Positions 32,670 through 42,262 are shown, counted from the stretch's first letter. The stretch: DNA of 48,750 nucleotides from Bacteroidota bacterium (GCA_013285945.1 JABDGP010000016.1:1-48750); one strand, 5' to 3'. The notes: generated by a model not told the origin, from the sequence alone. Translations and numbers: made by a program.

Positions 32670-33908
32670 ATGCTGAGAAACAGATTTCTTCATATTCAGA
32701 CCTGCCTACTAAACTTTCTTATGTTATCACTGACAACGAATGCTCAAGAGCGCTATCTTACCTTAAGAGGTGAAATTACAGATGCGAAAACGAGGGCTCC
32801 CCTTGGATACGCAAACATTGGGATCTTGGGGAAAGCAATTGGGACTACATCAAATAGTAGCGGGACGTTTGAATTCCATATCCCGATTTCGTATTCAAAA
32901 GATACTGTATCCGTTTCTTATATTGGGTATCGCACGTACAAAATTTGTCTAGCTGATTGGCAGTCGGAGAGAACGCTGGATGTTGCAATGCAAACAACGA
33001 TTTATGAATTAAAAGAGGTGGTTATCCGGGATAAACCCTACACGGTCTGTTCATTACTTGATGACGTCCTAAAGAACTATGATACTAACTATGGTACAAC
33101 CCCTTACGAGATGGAAGCCTTTTATCGTGAAGTCAGACAGACCGATAAAAAATTCAATTACCTTATAGAAGCAGCCGTTCACATTTACAAAGCCAGCTAC
33201 AAAAAAGAAAATGTCATCCAACTTAAGCAAATCAGAAAAAGTAGTGGACCTAATGAGTATGGGCGGGAAAACCGTCTTGCTGGGCTCCTGAAGAATGATT
33301 ATGTAAGTAACCCGTACATGGGTTTTTACAAAAGGTTTAAGAAAAAGAATGCTTACATCATAGAAGATACAACCATTATTGACAATCATCCAGTATATGT
33401 CGTATCGTTTGGAAGATTGCCTTCCTGGAAGCAGACATTCTATATTAACGCTGATGACTTTGCAATCATCAGGTATGATGTGGAAACATATTATGGCAAG
33501 GAGGGGAACCTTGCGATGGGGAAAGAGGAAAAGAATAAAGTTTTTCGCTACCGGTATCTAAAAGTCGTAAACAGTTTCAGCCTGAAAAATGGAAAATACT
33601 ATCTCAATTATATCAAGATGAAAGTCGAACATGATTTATTCAACGAGCTTGAAAAGAAAATCGAAAAATATAATGTTTGGGAACGTGAAATCCTGATCAA
33701 CAATGTCAATTCAACAAATGTTAAACCAATTGAACCTCAGTATATAATGAGGAACGAAAAACTTGAAGATCAATTAAGGGGATACGACGAACGGTTCTGG
33801 AAGAATTATAATATTCTTATCAGAACCCCTCTAGAAGAACAGATCGTGAAGGACCTTGAAAAAGAATCAACTCTTGATGAACAATTTGCGAAACAAAGGC
33901 GGCAGTGA
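32670..33908 (+). CDS. Exported CarboxypepD_reg-like domain protein, larger paralogue
   Basis: A 412-residue protein. ATG 32670 gives a good signal peptide (MLRNRFLHIQTCLLNFLML, cleavage near TNAQ). The longer frame to 32610 begins upstream of the likely promoter and is rejected. Residues about 28-110 form the CarboxypepD_reg-like domain (LRGEITDAKTRAPLGYANIGI, IGTTSNSSGTFEFHIP, VSVSYIGYRTYKI), closing with ELKEVVIRDKPY. The rest (about 300 residues) resembles the beta-strand-rich C-terminal part of Bacteroidota proteins of this type, ending in a charged helical tail. No catalytic motif. It is divergent from its smaller paralogue. A PadR-permease unit starts 53 bp after its stop, so read-through is possible. 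Confidence 0.8.
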   Translation: MLRNRFLHIQTCLLNFLMLSLTTNAQERYLTLRGEITDAKTRAPLGYANIGILGKAIGTTSNSSGTFEFHIPISYSKDTVSVSYIGYRTYKICLADWQSERTLDVAMQTTIYELKEVVIRDKPYTVCSLLDDVLKNYDTNYGTTPYEMEAFYREVRQTDKKFNYLIEAAVHIYKASYKKENVIQLKQIRKSSGPNEYGRENRLAGLLKNDYVSNPYMGFYKRFKKKNAYIIEDTTIIDNHPVYVVSFGRLPSWKQTFYINADDFAIIRYDVETYYGKEGNLAMGKEEKNKVFRYRYLKVVNSFSLKNGKYYLNYIKMKVEHDLFNELEKKIEKYNVWEREILINNVNSTNVKPIEPQYIMRNEKLEDQLRGYDERFWKNYNILIRTPLEEQIVKDLEKESTLDEQFAKQRRQ

Positions 33909-33961
33909 AAAAGAAAAAATGAGTTTCCGATAATGGATTACATCAATACATCTAAATATTT

Positions 33962-34294
33962 ATGAAAGGGACAAATCTCGGCGAATTTGAAGAGCTCGTT
34001 TTGCTTGCTGTCGGCATTTTGAATGATGAAGCCTATAGCATAGCAATAACCAAGGAGATCAATCGGATTACAAAAAGGAAAGTAATTTTTCCAGTGGTAC
34101 ATTCTGCATTGAACCGGTTAGAGGAAAAAGGGTTCGTGGAATCCAAATTAGGTGGAGCCACAAAAGAACGGGGTGGAAGAAGTAAACGATTATTCACCAT
34201 CTCTGCAGGAGGTAAAAAAGCTTTGCTGCGCGTGAAGGCTCAGCGGGACGAGCTTTGGAGTTTAATTCCTAAAGTAGTTTTCAAAAACGCATGA
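33962..34294 (+). CDS. PadR-family transcriptional regulator (unit A)
   Basis: A 110-residue PadR-type winged-helix regulator starting MKGTNLGEFEELVLL, the shared opening of the three paralogues in this window. The wing region has HSALNRLEEKGFVESKL and the family tag GGRSKRLFTISAGGKKAL. It lacks the long C-terminal dimer domain of PadR subfamily 1, as expected for the short subfamily. Its TGA overlaps the ATG of the permease gene by 4 bp (ATGA), giving coupled translation. By family it should repress its own operon in response to a small molecule or stress; the effector is unknown. Confidence 0.93.
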   Translation: MKGTNLGEFEELVLLAVGILNDEAYSIAITKEINRITKRKVIFPVVHSALNRLEEKGFVESKLGGATKERGGRSKRLFTISAGGKKALLRVKAQRDELWSLIPKVVFKNA

Positions 34295-36876
34295 AATCAA
34301 AAGAACATAGGCCACCAATTTGGGCCGACCGTTTTTTGGAATGGTATTGTGACCCGAGCCTCTTGGAGGATCTCCAGGGTGATCTCCATGAGCGATTTAC
34401 GCACAGGATCAGAAATGGGAGTATAACTCGGGCCAAGCTGCTTTTCATCTGGGACGTCTTCATATTTCTAAGGCCTTATACATTTCGGGGAAACCGTAGA
34501 GTTTCTTTCTTTTTCATGTTTAGAAATTATTTTAAGTCAGCGTATCGCAGTCTTTCAAAAAATAAGCTTAATACGAGCTTAATCGTTGCCGGCCTTACCA
34601 TCAGTATCTCCGGGTTCATTCTTATTTCTCTCTATGTAATAGACGAGTCAAAATTTGATAAGCACTATGACAAGGCTGATCGCATCTACCGGGTCACCAC
34701 GAAGCTGCATTCGGAAACTGCGACAGAACTCACGGCCTGGTCCGATGCATATTTAGGACCGCACTTGAAGGAACTCTATCCTGAAGTAGAAGAATCGGTC
34801 GGTATCGTTAAGATGAGGGGGAAAACAATTGTCAGTCATGACGGGAAAAGTTTCCCTGAAGAATTACTTTACCGCGTTGAAAAATCATATTTCCGAATAT
34901 TCTCTCATCTATGGATTAGCGGTGACCCAACTACAGCATTATCCAAGCCCCGATCTATTGTCCTGACGAAAAAGATGGCCAATAAGTATTTTGGCGATGA
35001 AAAACCAATAGGCCAATCAATTGACATTGGAGGAGATAATTACCTCGTAACCGGAATTATCAAAAACCCTCCGAGCCATTCGGATCTCATTTTTGATGGA
35101 CTCCTGTCAACAGATAAGGAATACCTCGCTGAATCAACATTTTGGTGTACAACCTTCATATTATTCCGGCATGCAGCGGACGCGAACGGGTTTGAAAAGA
35201 AGCTAGACTTTGCTTGCAAAAAATACCTGGACCCTGAGTCTGCTGAAACAGGGACTACATTCTCCTACCAAATGGAATTACTCACAGACGTTCATTTTGG
35301 TGACGATAAATTATTTGATACACCGAAGGGAAACAGGAGTAGTGCTTACGTTTTTACTGTCATTGCTTTGTTCATTCTGTGCATTGCATGCGTAAACTAC
35401 GTTAACCTCTCATTCGCCCAGTCCATTAAAAAAAATGTACAGTCCGGCATTCGAAAAATTTTAGGCGCTCAACCTTCGCAGATAAGAGCACAACAACTTA
35501 CCGAATCATTATTGCTTACAGCAACCAGCCTCATATTCGCCATATGTCTTTCTGCTTTGCTTCTGCCGTTGATAAATCGAACCACCGGCAAAGAGATTGA
35601 GTTTCAGCAATTCTTCAGCCTCTCATTCCTCCCTATTGTACTATTTATTATGCTTGCGATAGGCTTCTTTGCAGGAAGTTTCCCAGCCATCTACACATCA
35701 TCTTTGAATCCGTTAGATGCATTGAACGGAACTTATAGAATAGTTAGTAAAAAATGGTTGAGAAGTAGCTTGGTTGTTGTTCAATTTACTGCTTGCATCA
35801 TCCTGATGATCTGCACAAAAATAGTATTTGACCAAGTTAACTTGTTAACCAAGAGTGATCCGGGTTTTAACAAAGAACAAATATTAGTGGTAGATATACC
35901 GAATGATCCTTCCCTTTTCCAGTTGATGCCAGATGTCAAGAATGAATTTTCTGAATTACCTTTTGTAAGGAAATCTTCATTGGCCGGTTATAACTCCGTA
36001 CCAACAAGTGATATGGATATTGATACCTATGAGGTGGATACCAACAACGGAACTTTCAAGAAAGCATTCAATAATATTTCGGTAGATGAAGATTATATCG
36101 ACTTGTTCAAAATTGGCTTAGTTGAAGGTAGAAATATCACCAAAGAAGATCTTGATAATGATCACAGCACCGTGATGGTGAACGAATCGCTGGTTAAAAT
36201 GATGGGGTGGAAACACCCTTTTGACCAAACTCTTGGCGAAGGCACAAGGGAATATACTATTGTGGGAGTTGTCAAAGATTTTCACTTTAACTCATTTCAT
36301 AGGTCCATCGAACCGCTTATTATCCACGGCAGTAACAGTTCTCCCGAAAAACTTATGGTTAAAGTGGATAAAATTGATTTCGAAAAAATCGGTATCATGG
36401 AGAAAATTTGGAAAAAATATTTGGATGATCAACCGTTCACTTTTGAGTTCATGGATACCTACTTTAACAATCAATACAAAAGTGAAAAAGCTATTCAAAC
36501 CATACTCCTGTGGTTCTCGTGGCTTGCTATTGTGATCGCATGTCTTGGACTCTTTGGACTTGTAGCAATTTCAACATCCCAACGCACTAAAGAATTTGGC
36601 ATCAGGAAAATTTTGGGCGCTGGACCTATTAGCATTAGCTCATTAATAGCTAAACAGTTTTTGATGCTCATCGGATTGGCAGCTGTTATTGCAGCGCCAA
36701 TCTCTTGGTATGGCGCCGAAACGTGGTTAGCCAAATTTGCTTACAAGATTTCAATCAGGATGGAGCATTTTCTCCTGCCAATTCTTATAATACTAGCGAT
36801 CGCATTCTTGTCTATGTGTTACCACATGTTTAAAGCAGTGCATGGTAACGCAATTCAATCGATCAAACACGAGTGA
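34291..36876 (+). CDS. FtsX-type ABC permease with WYC prefix domain (unit A)
   Basis: An 861-residue permease. Residues about 5-70 form the prefix domain (WADRFLEWYC, then LEDLQGDLHERF) of PadR-linked Bacteroidota permeases. The TM/periplasmic core then repeats twice: a first TM at about 90-115, a MacB-type periplasmic domain, and a first FtsX block near 350-485 with CVNYVNLSFAQS and IRKILGAQPSQ. A second periplasmic part and a second FtsX block follow near 740-855 (RTKEFGIRKILGAGP). Expected topology is eight TM helices on one chain, so one protein supplies both halves of the pore. No ATPase is encoded with it, so it must use one from elsewhere. Such systems relate to MacB-like export or lipoprotein and peptide handling. 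A nested inverted repeat follows the stop by 2 bp. Confidence 0.92.
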   Translation: MKSKEHRPPIWADRFLEWYCDPSLLEDLQGDLHERFTHRIRNGSITRAKLLFIWDVFIFLRPYTFRGNRRVSFFFMFRNYFKSAYRSLSKNKLNTSLIVAGLTISISGFILISLYVIDESKFDKHYDKADRIYRVTTKLHSETATELTAWSDAYLGPHLKELYPEVEESVGIVKMRGKTIVSHDGKSFPEELLYRVEKSYFRIFSHLWISGDPTTALSKPRSIVLTKKMANKYFGDEKPIGQSIDIGGDNYLVTGIIKNPPSHSDLIFDGLLSTDKEYLAESTFWCTTFILFRHAADANGFEKKLDFACKKYLDPESAETGTTFSYQMELLTDVHFGDDKLFDTPKGNRSSAYVFTVIALFILCIACVNYVNLSFAQSIKKNVQSGIRKILGAQPSQIRAQQLTESLLLTATSLIFAICLSALLLPLINRTTGKEIEFQQFFSLSFLPIVLFIMLAIGFFAGSFPAIYTSSLNPLDALNGTYRIVSKKWLRSSLVVVQFTACIILMICTKIVFDQVNLLTKSDPGFNKEQILVVDIPNDPSLFQLMPDVKNEFSELPFVRKSSLAGYNSVPTSDMDIDTYEVDTNNGTFKKAFNNISVDEDYIDLFKIGLVEGRNITKEDLDNDHSTVMVNESLVKMMGWKHPFDQTLGEGTREYTIVGVVKDFHFNSFHRSIEPLIIHGSNSSPEKLMVKVDKIDFEKIGIMEKIWKKYLDDQPFTFEFMDTYFNNQYKSEKAIQTILLWFSWLAIVIACLGLFGLVAISTSQRTKEFGIRKILGAGPISISSLIAKQFLMLIGLAAVIAAPISWYGAETWLAKFAYKISIRMEHFLLPILIILAIAFLSMCYHMFKAVHGNAIQSIKHE

Positions 36877-36878
36877 GC

Positions 36879-37008
36879 TTGGAGATTCCGCGACCCTTGA
36901 CCAGGTTTTTTCGCACCCGAAAAATAATGTCAAGCCTATGATTGTTAACTCGTTAATGTGGTCAACTTAAGACGGAAAATACTGATCAACCCACAGCGGA
37001 ATCTCCAA
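36879..37008. repeat. 130-bp element with nested inverted repeats
   Basis: TTGGAGATTCCGC (36879-36891) is repeated perfectly in inverted form at 36996-37008. Inside it, TTGACCA (36897-36903) is inverted as TGGTCAA (36959-36965). It lies between the convergent unit A permease gene and the TPR gene. It may be a small MITE or a structured RNA; no target duplication is clear. Confidence 0.55.
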
Positions 37009-37091
37009 TAAATTGAATATCGAACTTGTCATTTAAAATCGCGCCCATGAAGATCTATCCTTCACTGATATAGTAAATGAATTCTTCCCAT

Positions 37092-38981
37092 TCATTTAGA
37101 CTTGGATTTATAAGAAGAAAGTAGCGCCTTGAATTCCTTAAGGTTTTTGATGTTGTCTAAGTCATCGTCATAAGAAAGGTATTCCAATGTGTTATAGCCG
37201 TGTTCGAATGCTTCTTTGAGCCAGTACAATGATTCTTCGCTTTTGTTTTCAAGGGAAAATAAGCAAGCGAGTGCGTAATAAATTTCATAGTCTTTTGGGT
37301 TTTTGATGAGGAGAGTTTTTAAGTAGCTTTCTGACTTCTCCCACTCTCGCAATTGAATTAGATTATAGGCCTTCAACAGATAGTCCCTTGATTCTCCTTT
37401 TGCTAGGATGTCTAATGAATCTATCATTAAACTCTCGCGAAACTGTTTAATTGCCAGGTTCTGCGCCCCATTTGCTAGGTAGGCCCTGCCTAAGTCATGA
37501 AGGTAAGTTGAGTTTGCACTATCAAGTTTCGTCGCCTTTAAAAGTTCAGTAATTGCTAAATCATATTTTCTCGTCTTGTGATAGAGAATTCCAAGCCAGT
37601 AGTGACTCAAGGGGTTATTTGGATTCAACTTATTTAGCGTTGTATAAACGCCGATCGCATTATTGATTTCGGATTGTGTCCTATAAATCGCACCTAGTTG
37701 AAGGTATGCATCAGGGAATCCCAATTCCGCCGATTTCTTAAACCAGCTCACAGCTGCTGCCTTGTCTCCTTGCCTGTTATAAGCCAATCCTACATTATAA
37801 CTGTAGCTGGCATTAAATGGCTCCAACCTAACTGCCGCCAAGAATTCGTTTAGCGCTTCATGAGGCATTCCCGTAGCAAAATAAAACCCACCCAATTTAT
37901 TTCGAGATGAAGCAGAGTTAGGATTAAGCTCTACGGCTTTAATGAACAACTTCCTTGCTAATTCTATCGAATCAATTTGGTAATATATTTGTCCAATGAG
38001 CTCAAGTGTTGTGACGTTTTGCGGGTTAATTGAAAGAGCAACTTTGCTTTCAATTATTGCGTCGTGATATTTCTTCGCGCTTTGAAGCAATTTAGCTAGC
38101 AATAGATGACTTGACTCGTCTGATGGGTATTTCTCAACCGCTTTTTTGGAGATTTCCAATGATTTAAGAGTGTCGCCAATGTGCAAGTAAGAAGTAGCTA
38201 AGTTGAAGTGGTAATTACTATCGGACGAATCTGAACTATTGATAGCATGGAGGAATGCCATTTCTGATTCTTTGATCACTCCCATATATGAATAGGTGAT
38301 ACCAAGATATACATATCCATCAGCTTGTTGAGGCTCGAGTTCAATTGACCATTTTAGTTCGGTCAATGCACTATCATACCCGCCATTATTAAGGTAGATT
38401 TTTCCAAGTTCCAAATGAGGCAACGAAAACTTCGAATCTCCATTAATGGCTTGGCGCAAAGCCCTTTTTGCATCGCTATTCCGATCTAAGTTTTTATACA
38501 CTATGCCCAAGTTATAGTACGCTAACGGGTTATGATTGTTTGATAGCAATTCCTGAAGATCAATTAATGCATCCCCGTATCTTCTTAGTTCGTTGTAATT
38601 CACTGCTCTGTTCAATAAAATGTCGCTCCGTGACGGATCCAATTCATGCGCTCGGTTGTAGTATTTTAATGCTTCAGACACACGACCTAGATTAGATAAG
38701 GAATATGCTAAGCCATAGTTAGCGTTGACAAACACCGAATCAAATTGAAGACTTTTGCGGAAATAATAACTGCTGCTATCAAAGTCTGCGGATCGTATAA
38801 AATTTTCCCCAATAAGGAAATAGTAATAAGGGCTTGTTGGATCTATTTTGAGAGCAAGTCGATAGTAGTTGTTTGCCTTTTGCCCTTTCTCGAGATTACC
38901 AAGTAAAATGTAGGGGACTGCATCACGTTTATTCAACTCAATCGCTTGATTAAAATAGTATGACGCCGACTTTCTATCCAC
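37092..38981 (-). CDS. TPR-repeat protein, apparently truncated at its 5' end
   Basis: A 629-residue frame made almost wholly of TPR repeats (for example ALKYYNRAHELDPSRSDILLN, ALINLQELL-type, ALKYYxxAxxLDP units), about sixteen in all, closing with the common C-terminal DDDLDNIKNLKEFKALLSSY. No signal peptide. The start is GTG 38981 in the middle of a TPR helix. The same frame continues upstream with good coding sequence (AAKLAPTWSYPFVSLGEVAN) for about 29 codons to a TAA near 39067, with no ATG. A longer TPR protein, probably with an N-terminal domain, seems to have lost its front. It could be a pseudogene, or start from a weak codon in that stretch. It sits between two PadR-permease units. 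Confidence 0.72.
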   Translation of the reverse strand: MDRKSASYYFNQAIELNKRDAVPYILLGNLEKGQKANNYYRLALKIDPTSPYYYFLIGENFIRSADFDSSSYYFRKSLQFDSVFVNANYGLAYSLSNLGRVSEALKYYNRAHELDPSRSDILLNRAVNYNELRRYGDALIDLQELLSNNHNPLAYYNLGIVYKNLDRNSDAKRALRQAINGDSKFSLPHLELGKIYLNNGGYDSALTELKWSIELEPQQADGYVYLGITYSYMGVIKESEMAFLHAINSSDSSDSNYHFNLATSYLHIGDTLKSLEISKKAVEKYPSDESSHLLLAKLLQSAKKYHDAIIESKVALSINPQNVTTLELIGQIYYQIDSIELARKLFIKAVELNPNSASSRNKLGGFYFATGMPHEALNEFLAAVRLEPFNASYSYNVGLAYNRQGDKAAAVSWFKKSAELGFPDAYLQLGAIYRTQSEINNAIGVYTTLNKLNPNNPLSHYWLGILYHKTRKYDLAITELLKATKLDSANSTYLHDLGRAYLANGAQNLAIKQFRESLMIDSLDILAKGESRDYLLKAYNLIQLREWEKSESYLKTLLIKNPKDYEIYYALACLFSLENKSEESLYWLKEAFEHGYNTLEYLSYDDDLDNIKNLKEFKALLSSYKSKSK

Positions 38982-39160
38982 CTCTTCATTTGAAAGGTTA
39001 GCTACTTCACCAAGAGAAACAAACGGATAACTCCAAGTAGGAGCAAGTTTTGCTGCTTTGGTTTAGTTTTCTTAATTTCGTTTTTGTGCCAGTGACAAGA
39101 GAGCTTCGAAATTCCAGCACGCAATAAACACGGGTGTACGTCGTCGAATCAAAGTGTACT

Positions 39161-39190
39161 CTTAGGGTTTGATCGAGCTTAGGGTTTGAT
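39161..39190. repeat. Tandem direct repeat upstream of PadR unit B
   Basis: CTTAGGGTTTGAT occurs at 39161-39173 and again at 39178-39190, a 17-bp step. It lies about 80-110 bp upstream of the -7 element of unit B and could bind a regulator. Confidence 0.45.
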
Positions 39191-39213
39191 TTTTTTCATT
39201 CTGATGTTAAAAC

Positions 39214-39230
39214 CGTGATAAAAAATCACG
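39214..39230. promoter_or_regulatory. Palindromic candidate operator of PadR unit B
   Basis: CGTGAT-AAAAA-ATCACG is a perfect 6-bp inverted repeat. It is centred about 50 bp upstream of the -7 element at 39271. Dyads of this kind are typical of PadR-type operators; autoregulation by the adjacent PadR is inference. Confidence 0.45.
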
Positions 39231-39270
39231 AATCTTTTATCAATATCTTCTTAATAATAGAAACATATAA

Positions 39271-39278
39271 TATATTTG
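39271..39278 (+). promoter_or_regulatory. -7 element of PadR unit B
   Basis: TATATTTG matches TAnnTTTG. The expected start of transcription is near 39285, downstream of the TTG at 39276 where the open frame begins, so translation must start at ATG 39294 or ATG 39306. Confidence 0.5.
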
Positions 39279-39305
39279 ACCCTCATCTTTTTAATGATTG
39301 ATTCT

Positions 39306-39635
39306 ATGAAAGGATACATTGGTGAATTTGAAGAACTCGTTTTGTTAACGATTGCCAGCCTGGGTGAAGAGGCATACGGGGTTTCTATTAAAGAGAATAT
39401 TGAAAACAGAAGTGACCGCAGTATTAGTATTGGCGCACTGCATTCAACCATTACGCGATTGGAGGAGAAAGGACTGATAAAATCCTGGCTTGGAGACCCT
39501 ACCCAGGAGAGAGGAGGGAGAAGAAAACGTTTCTTTGAGATCACACATCAAGGCAAAGTAAGTCTCCACCATGTTAAGAATTTGAGGGATGAACTTTGGA
39601 AACTTTCCAGAACGACACTTTCTCTCGCCAAATGA
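39306..39635 (+). CDS. PadR-family transcriptional regulator (unit B)
   Basis: A 109-residue PadR regulator. ATG 39306 gives MKGYIGEFEELVLLTI, matching the starts of its two paralogues. ATG 39294 is possible; the TTG at 39276 lies inside the -7 element and is rejected. The winged helix is intact (HSTITRLEEKGLIKSWLGDP, then RGGRRKRFFEITHQGK). Stop and permease start overlap by ATGA. The palindrome CGTGAT-N5-ATCACG upstream of the promoter is a candidate operator. The same layout is seen in units A and C. Confidence 0.92.
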   Translation: MKGYIGEFEELVLLTIASLGEEAYGVSIKENIENRSDRSISIGALHSTITRLEEKGLIKSWLGDPTQERGGRRKRFFEITHQGKVSLHHVKNLRDELWKLSRTTLSLAK

Positions 39636-42262
39636 AAAAGCAAAATAGTAAACCGCCCGTTTTTGCGGAGAAGTTCTTCGAGTGGTATTGCGAAAACGCT
39701 GCTATTGAAGACCTGCATGGTGACCTGGACGAATTGTTTTATGCCAACCTTGAACGCATGAGTGTCACCAGGGCCAAGTTCAAATATTGCCAACAAATAT
39801 TGTCACTTGTGTTTTCATACGCCATCGAAAAACGAAAACGGAGATCCGGTTATCGTCCGTATTCAACAAATCAAACTGTTATGATCGCAAATTATTTTAA
39901 AGTAGCCTGGCGCAACATACGCAAGCACAAAATGTATTCGTTCATCAATGCTTTCGGTTTGAGCATTGGCATTGCGTTTTGCATCTTGATTTATCTCTTC
40001 ATTCGGGATGAGAAAAGCTTTGATCAGTTTCATTCGAACAAAAACCAGATCTATCGGATGGAAGCTAAACGATATGATAGAGAGCTGCAAGGCTCAGAGG
40101 TTCCTTACGAGCGCGATGCAGCGCTTCAATTTGGCCTCCGAAACGTCCTTAAAGATGAATTGCCTGAGGTAAAATATGCAACCCGTTTCAACAGTGGCAG
40201 AAAAGTAGTACTTAAGTACCGTGACAAAATTTTTTCTGAGAAGATTGCTTTTGTTGATCGTGATTTTTTCAAGATGTTTTCTTTTAAGCTGTTGTCTGGA
40301 AATGCAGAAAGACTTTTTGAAAATAATATTGACGTGGTGATCACGCCTGAGATTGCTGAAAAGTATTTCGGAAAAGAAGACGCGATTGGAAAGACCATTT
40401 CCATTGACGATGGAGGCGAAAGGCTTTTTACCATTGCAGGAATAATTGAGACACCTCCTGCCAATTCAAGTCTTGATTTTCAAATTTTAGTGTCAGAAGA
40501 GAGCATCCCCGGATACGAAAAACAGATGAGGGATTGGAGTGCATTTGGTACACATTGCTTTGTTCAACTTCTGGATAAGGCTGACTCTGCCCAATTCCGT
40601 GCCAGCCTCAATAAAGTTGCCCCAAAATACGTGGGTGATCTCGAACTTGTCTTCACTCCTCTCACAGAAATCCATTTAATGAAATCGGTTGGATGGCACA
40701 AAGTAAGCGATCCTCAATATGCTTATATTCTTGGAGGAATTGCTCTCTTGATCTTGGTGATAGCGTGTATCAACTATATCTCGTTGGCACTCACAACTTC
40801 TGCATCGCGAAGGAAAGAAGTGGGCGTTCGAAAAGTAACAGGTGCGGGTCGTAAACAACTAATGTATCAATTTAGCCTTGAGTCTTTGTTGTTGGCCTGT
40901 GTATCCATGTTTATCGGAATAATGCTTGTCATTCTCTTCCTTCCTTCATTCAATCAGTTTACCGGAAAAGGAATTGCAATAGCCTGGAAGGATTGGGCTG
41001 AGTTATTGAGCATTGGCCTTGCAATTACTTTTGTCGTTGGGCTTTTAGCAGGAAGTTATCCGTCCGTTTTTCTATCTCGCTTTCAACCTGCACTTGTTTT
41101 GAAGGGGCATTTTACTTCTCATCTTCAGGCAAGCTTTACTAAACCACTTGTTGTGCTGCAATTCTTTTTATCAGCAAGTCTTATCATTTGTTCTGTAATT
41201 ATGTATCGTCAAATGAAGTTTGTGGCCACGAAAGACCTTGGGTACAATAAAGATCAGACGCTCGTCATCCAAACACAAACCGGATGGAGGGATAAGAGTG
41301 CCAACAAAATCGTGGAACGTTTCAGAACACGCGCACAGAGCGAGAGCGGAATCGTTTCTGTTGCTGGTACAGGCTCATCTTTCAATCAAGGGGTGGGTCG
41401 TTTTTCGTACAAAATCAAAGAGGAAGAAAAGGCGGCCTATGTTTATGCGGTTGATCCGAATTATATCTCCACGCTCGGTATTCAGCTTGCGCAAGGAAGA
41501 AATTTCGATGTGAATATATTCTCAGATTCGTCTGCTGTCATCGTAAACCAAGCGTTGGTTAAAGACCTGAAGTGGACTGATCCGTTGAACGAACATTTGA
41601 ACTGGCGTGAAGACACCGTTGGCCTCGGCTCCAAGGTGATTGGAGTAGTGAAAGACTACCATTTCCTGTCGCTCGAGGAAAACATAGAACCTATGTTTCT
41701 CACGATGGACGAATTTTTTGGTTATCACACCAAAATATTAGTTCGTGTAGAGGCCGGAAATGTTCCGGCTTCCCTTGACAAAGTACACAGGATGTGGAAA
41801 GAACTTTTCCCTGACAAGCCTTTCAACTACACTTTTCTCGATCAGGATGTAGCGAAACAATATGAAAGCTATGAGCGATGGATGAGCATCACAGGCCTTG
41901 CAACTGGATTTGCAATTTTGATTTCTTGCATGGGCTTGTTCGGATTAGCGGGCATCAACTCAGTAAACCGAACAAAAGAAATAGGAATACGAAAAGTATT
42001 TGGCGCTGGGATGTCTTCCCTTTTTATTCTACTCAACAAACAATATATGTGGCTGTCGCTGATTGCTTTTGTGTTGGCCGTGCCATTGTCGTGGTACGTG
42101 ATGAGCAAGTGGCTTGCTAGTTTTAAATTTTCGATCGCGATTAGCTGGGAATTATTTGCACTAAGTATATTGTCAGGATTGGTGATCGCACTGGTAACGG
42201 TAAGTTATCACGCATTTAAAACTGCGTTGGTAAATCCGGCAGAGACGTTGAAGTATGAGTAA
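39632..42262 (+). CDS. FtsX-type ABC permease with WYC prefix domain (unit B)
   Basis: An 876-residue permease starting at ATG 39632 (MKKQNSKPPVFAEKFFEWYC). The earlier TTG at 39596 would overlap the PadR gene by 40 bp and lacks the shared layout. The prefix domain has EDLHGDLDELF. The first TM lies at about 100-125, then a periplasmic domain. The first FtsX block (CINYISLALTTSASRRKEVGV, then RKVTGAGRKQL) is near 380-520; the second is near 760-870 (RTKEIGIRKVFGAGMSSL). All conserved FtsX glycines are present. No ATPase gene accompanies it. It follows its PadR by 4-bp overlap and ends before a spacer with a terminator hairpin for the opposing operon. Substrate unknown. Confidence 0.92.
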   Translation: MKKQNSKPPVFAEKFFEWYCENAAIEDLHGDLDELFYANLERMSVTRAKFKYCQQILSLVFSYAIEKRKRRSGYRPYSTNQTVMIANYFKVAWRNIRKHKMYSFINAFGLSIGIAFCILIYLFIRDEKSFDQFHSNKNQIYRMEAKRYDRELQGSEVPYERDAALQFGLRNVLKDELPEVKYATRFNSGRKVVLKYRDKIFSEKIAFVDRDFFKMFSFKLLSGNAERLFENNIDVVITPEIAEKYFGKEDAIGKTISIDDGGERLFTIAGIIETPPANSSLDFQILVSEESIPGYEKQMRDWSAFGTHCFVQLLDKADSAQFRASLNKVAPKYVGDLELVFTPLTEIHLMKSVGWHKVSDPQYAYILGGIALLILVIACINYISLALTTSASRRKEVGVRKVTGAGRKQLMYQFSLESLLLACVSMFIGIMLVILFLPSFNQFTGKGIAIAWKDWAELLSIGLAITFVVGLLAGSYPSVFLSRFQPALVLKGHFTSHLQASFTKPLVVLQFFLSASLIICSVIMYRQMKFVATKDLGYNKDQTLVIQTQTGWRDKSANKIVERFRTRAQSESGIVSVAGTGSSFNQGVGRFSYKIKEEEKAAYVYAVDPNYISTLGIQLAQGRNFDVNIFSDSSAVIVNQALVKDLKWTDPLNEHLNWREDTVGLGSKVIGVVKDYHFLSLEENIEPMFLTMDEFFGYHTKILVRVEAGNVPASLDKVHRMWKELFPDKPFNYTFLDQDVAKQYESYERWMSITGLATGFAILISCMGLFGLAGINSVNRTKEIGIRKVFGAGMSSLFILLNKQYMWLSLIAFVLAVPLSWYVMSKWLASFKFSIAISWELFALSILSGLVIALVTVSYHAFKTALVNPAETLKYE

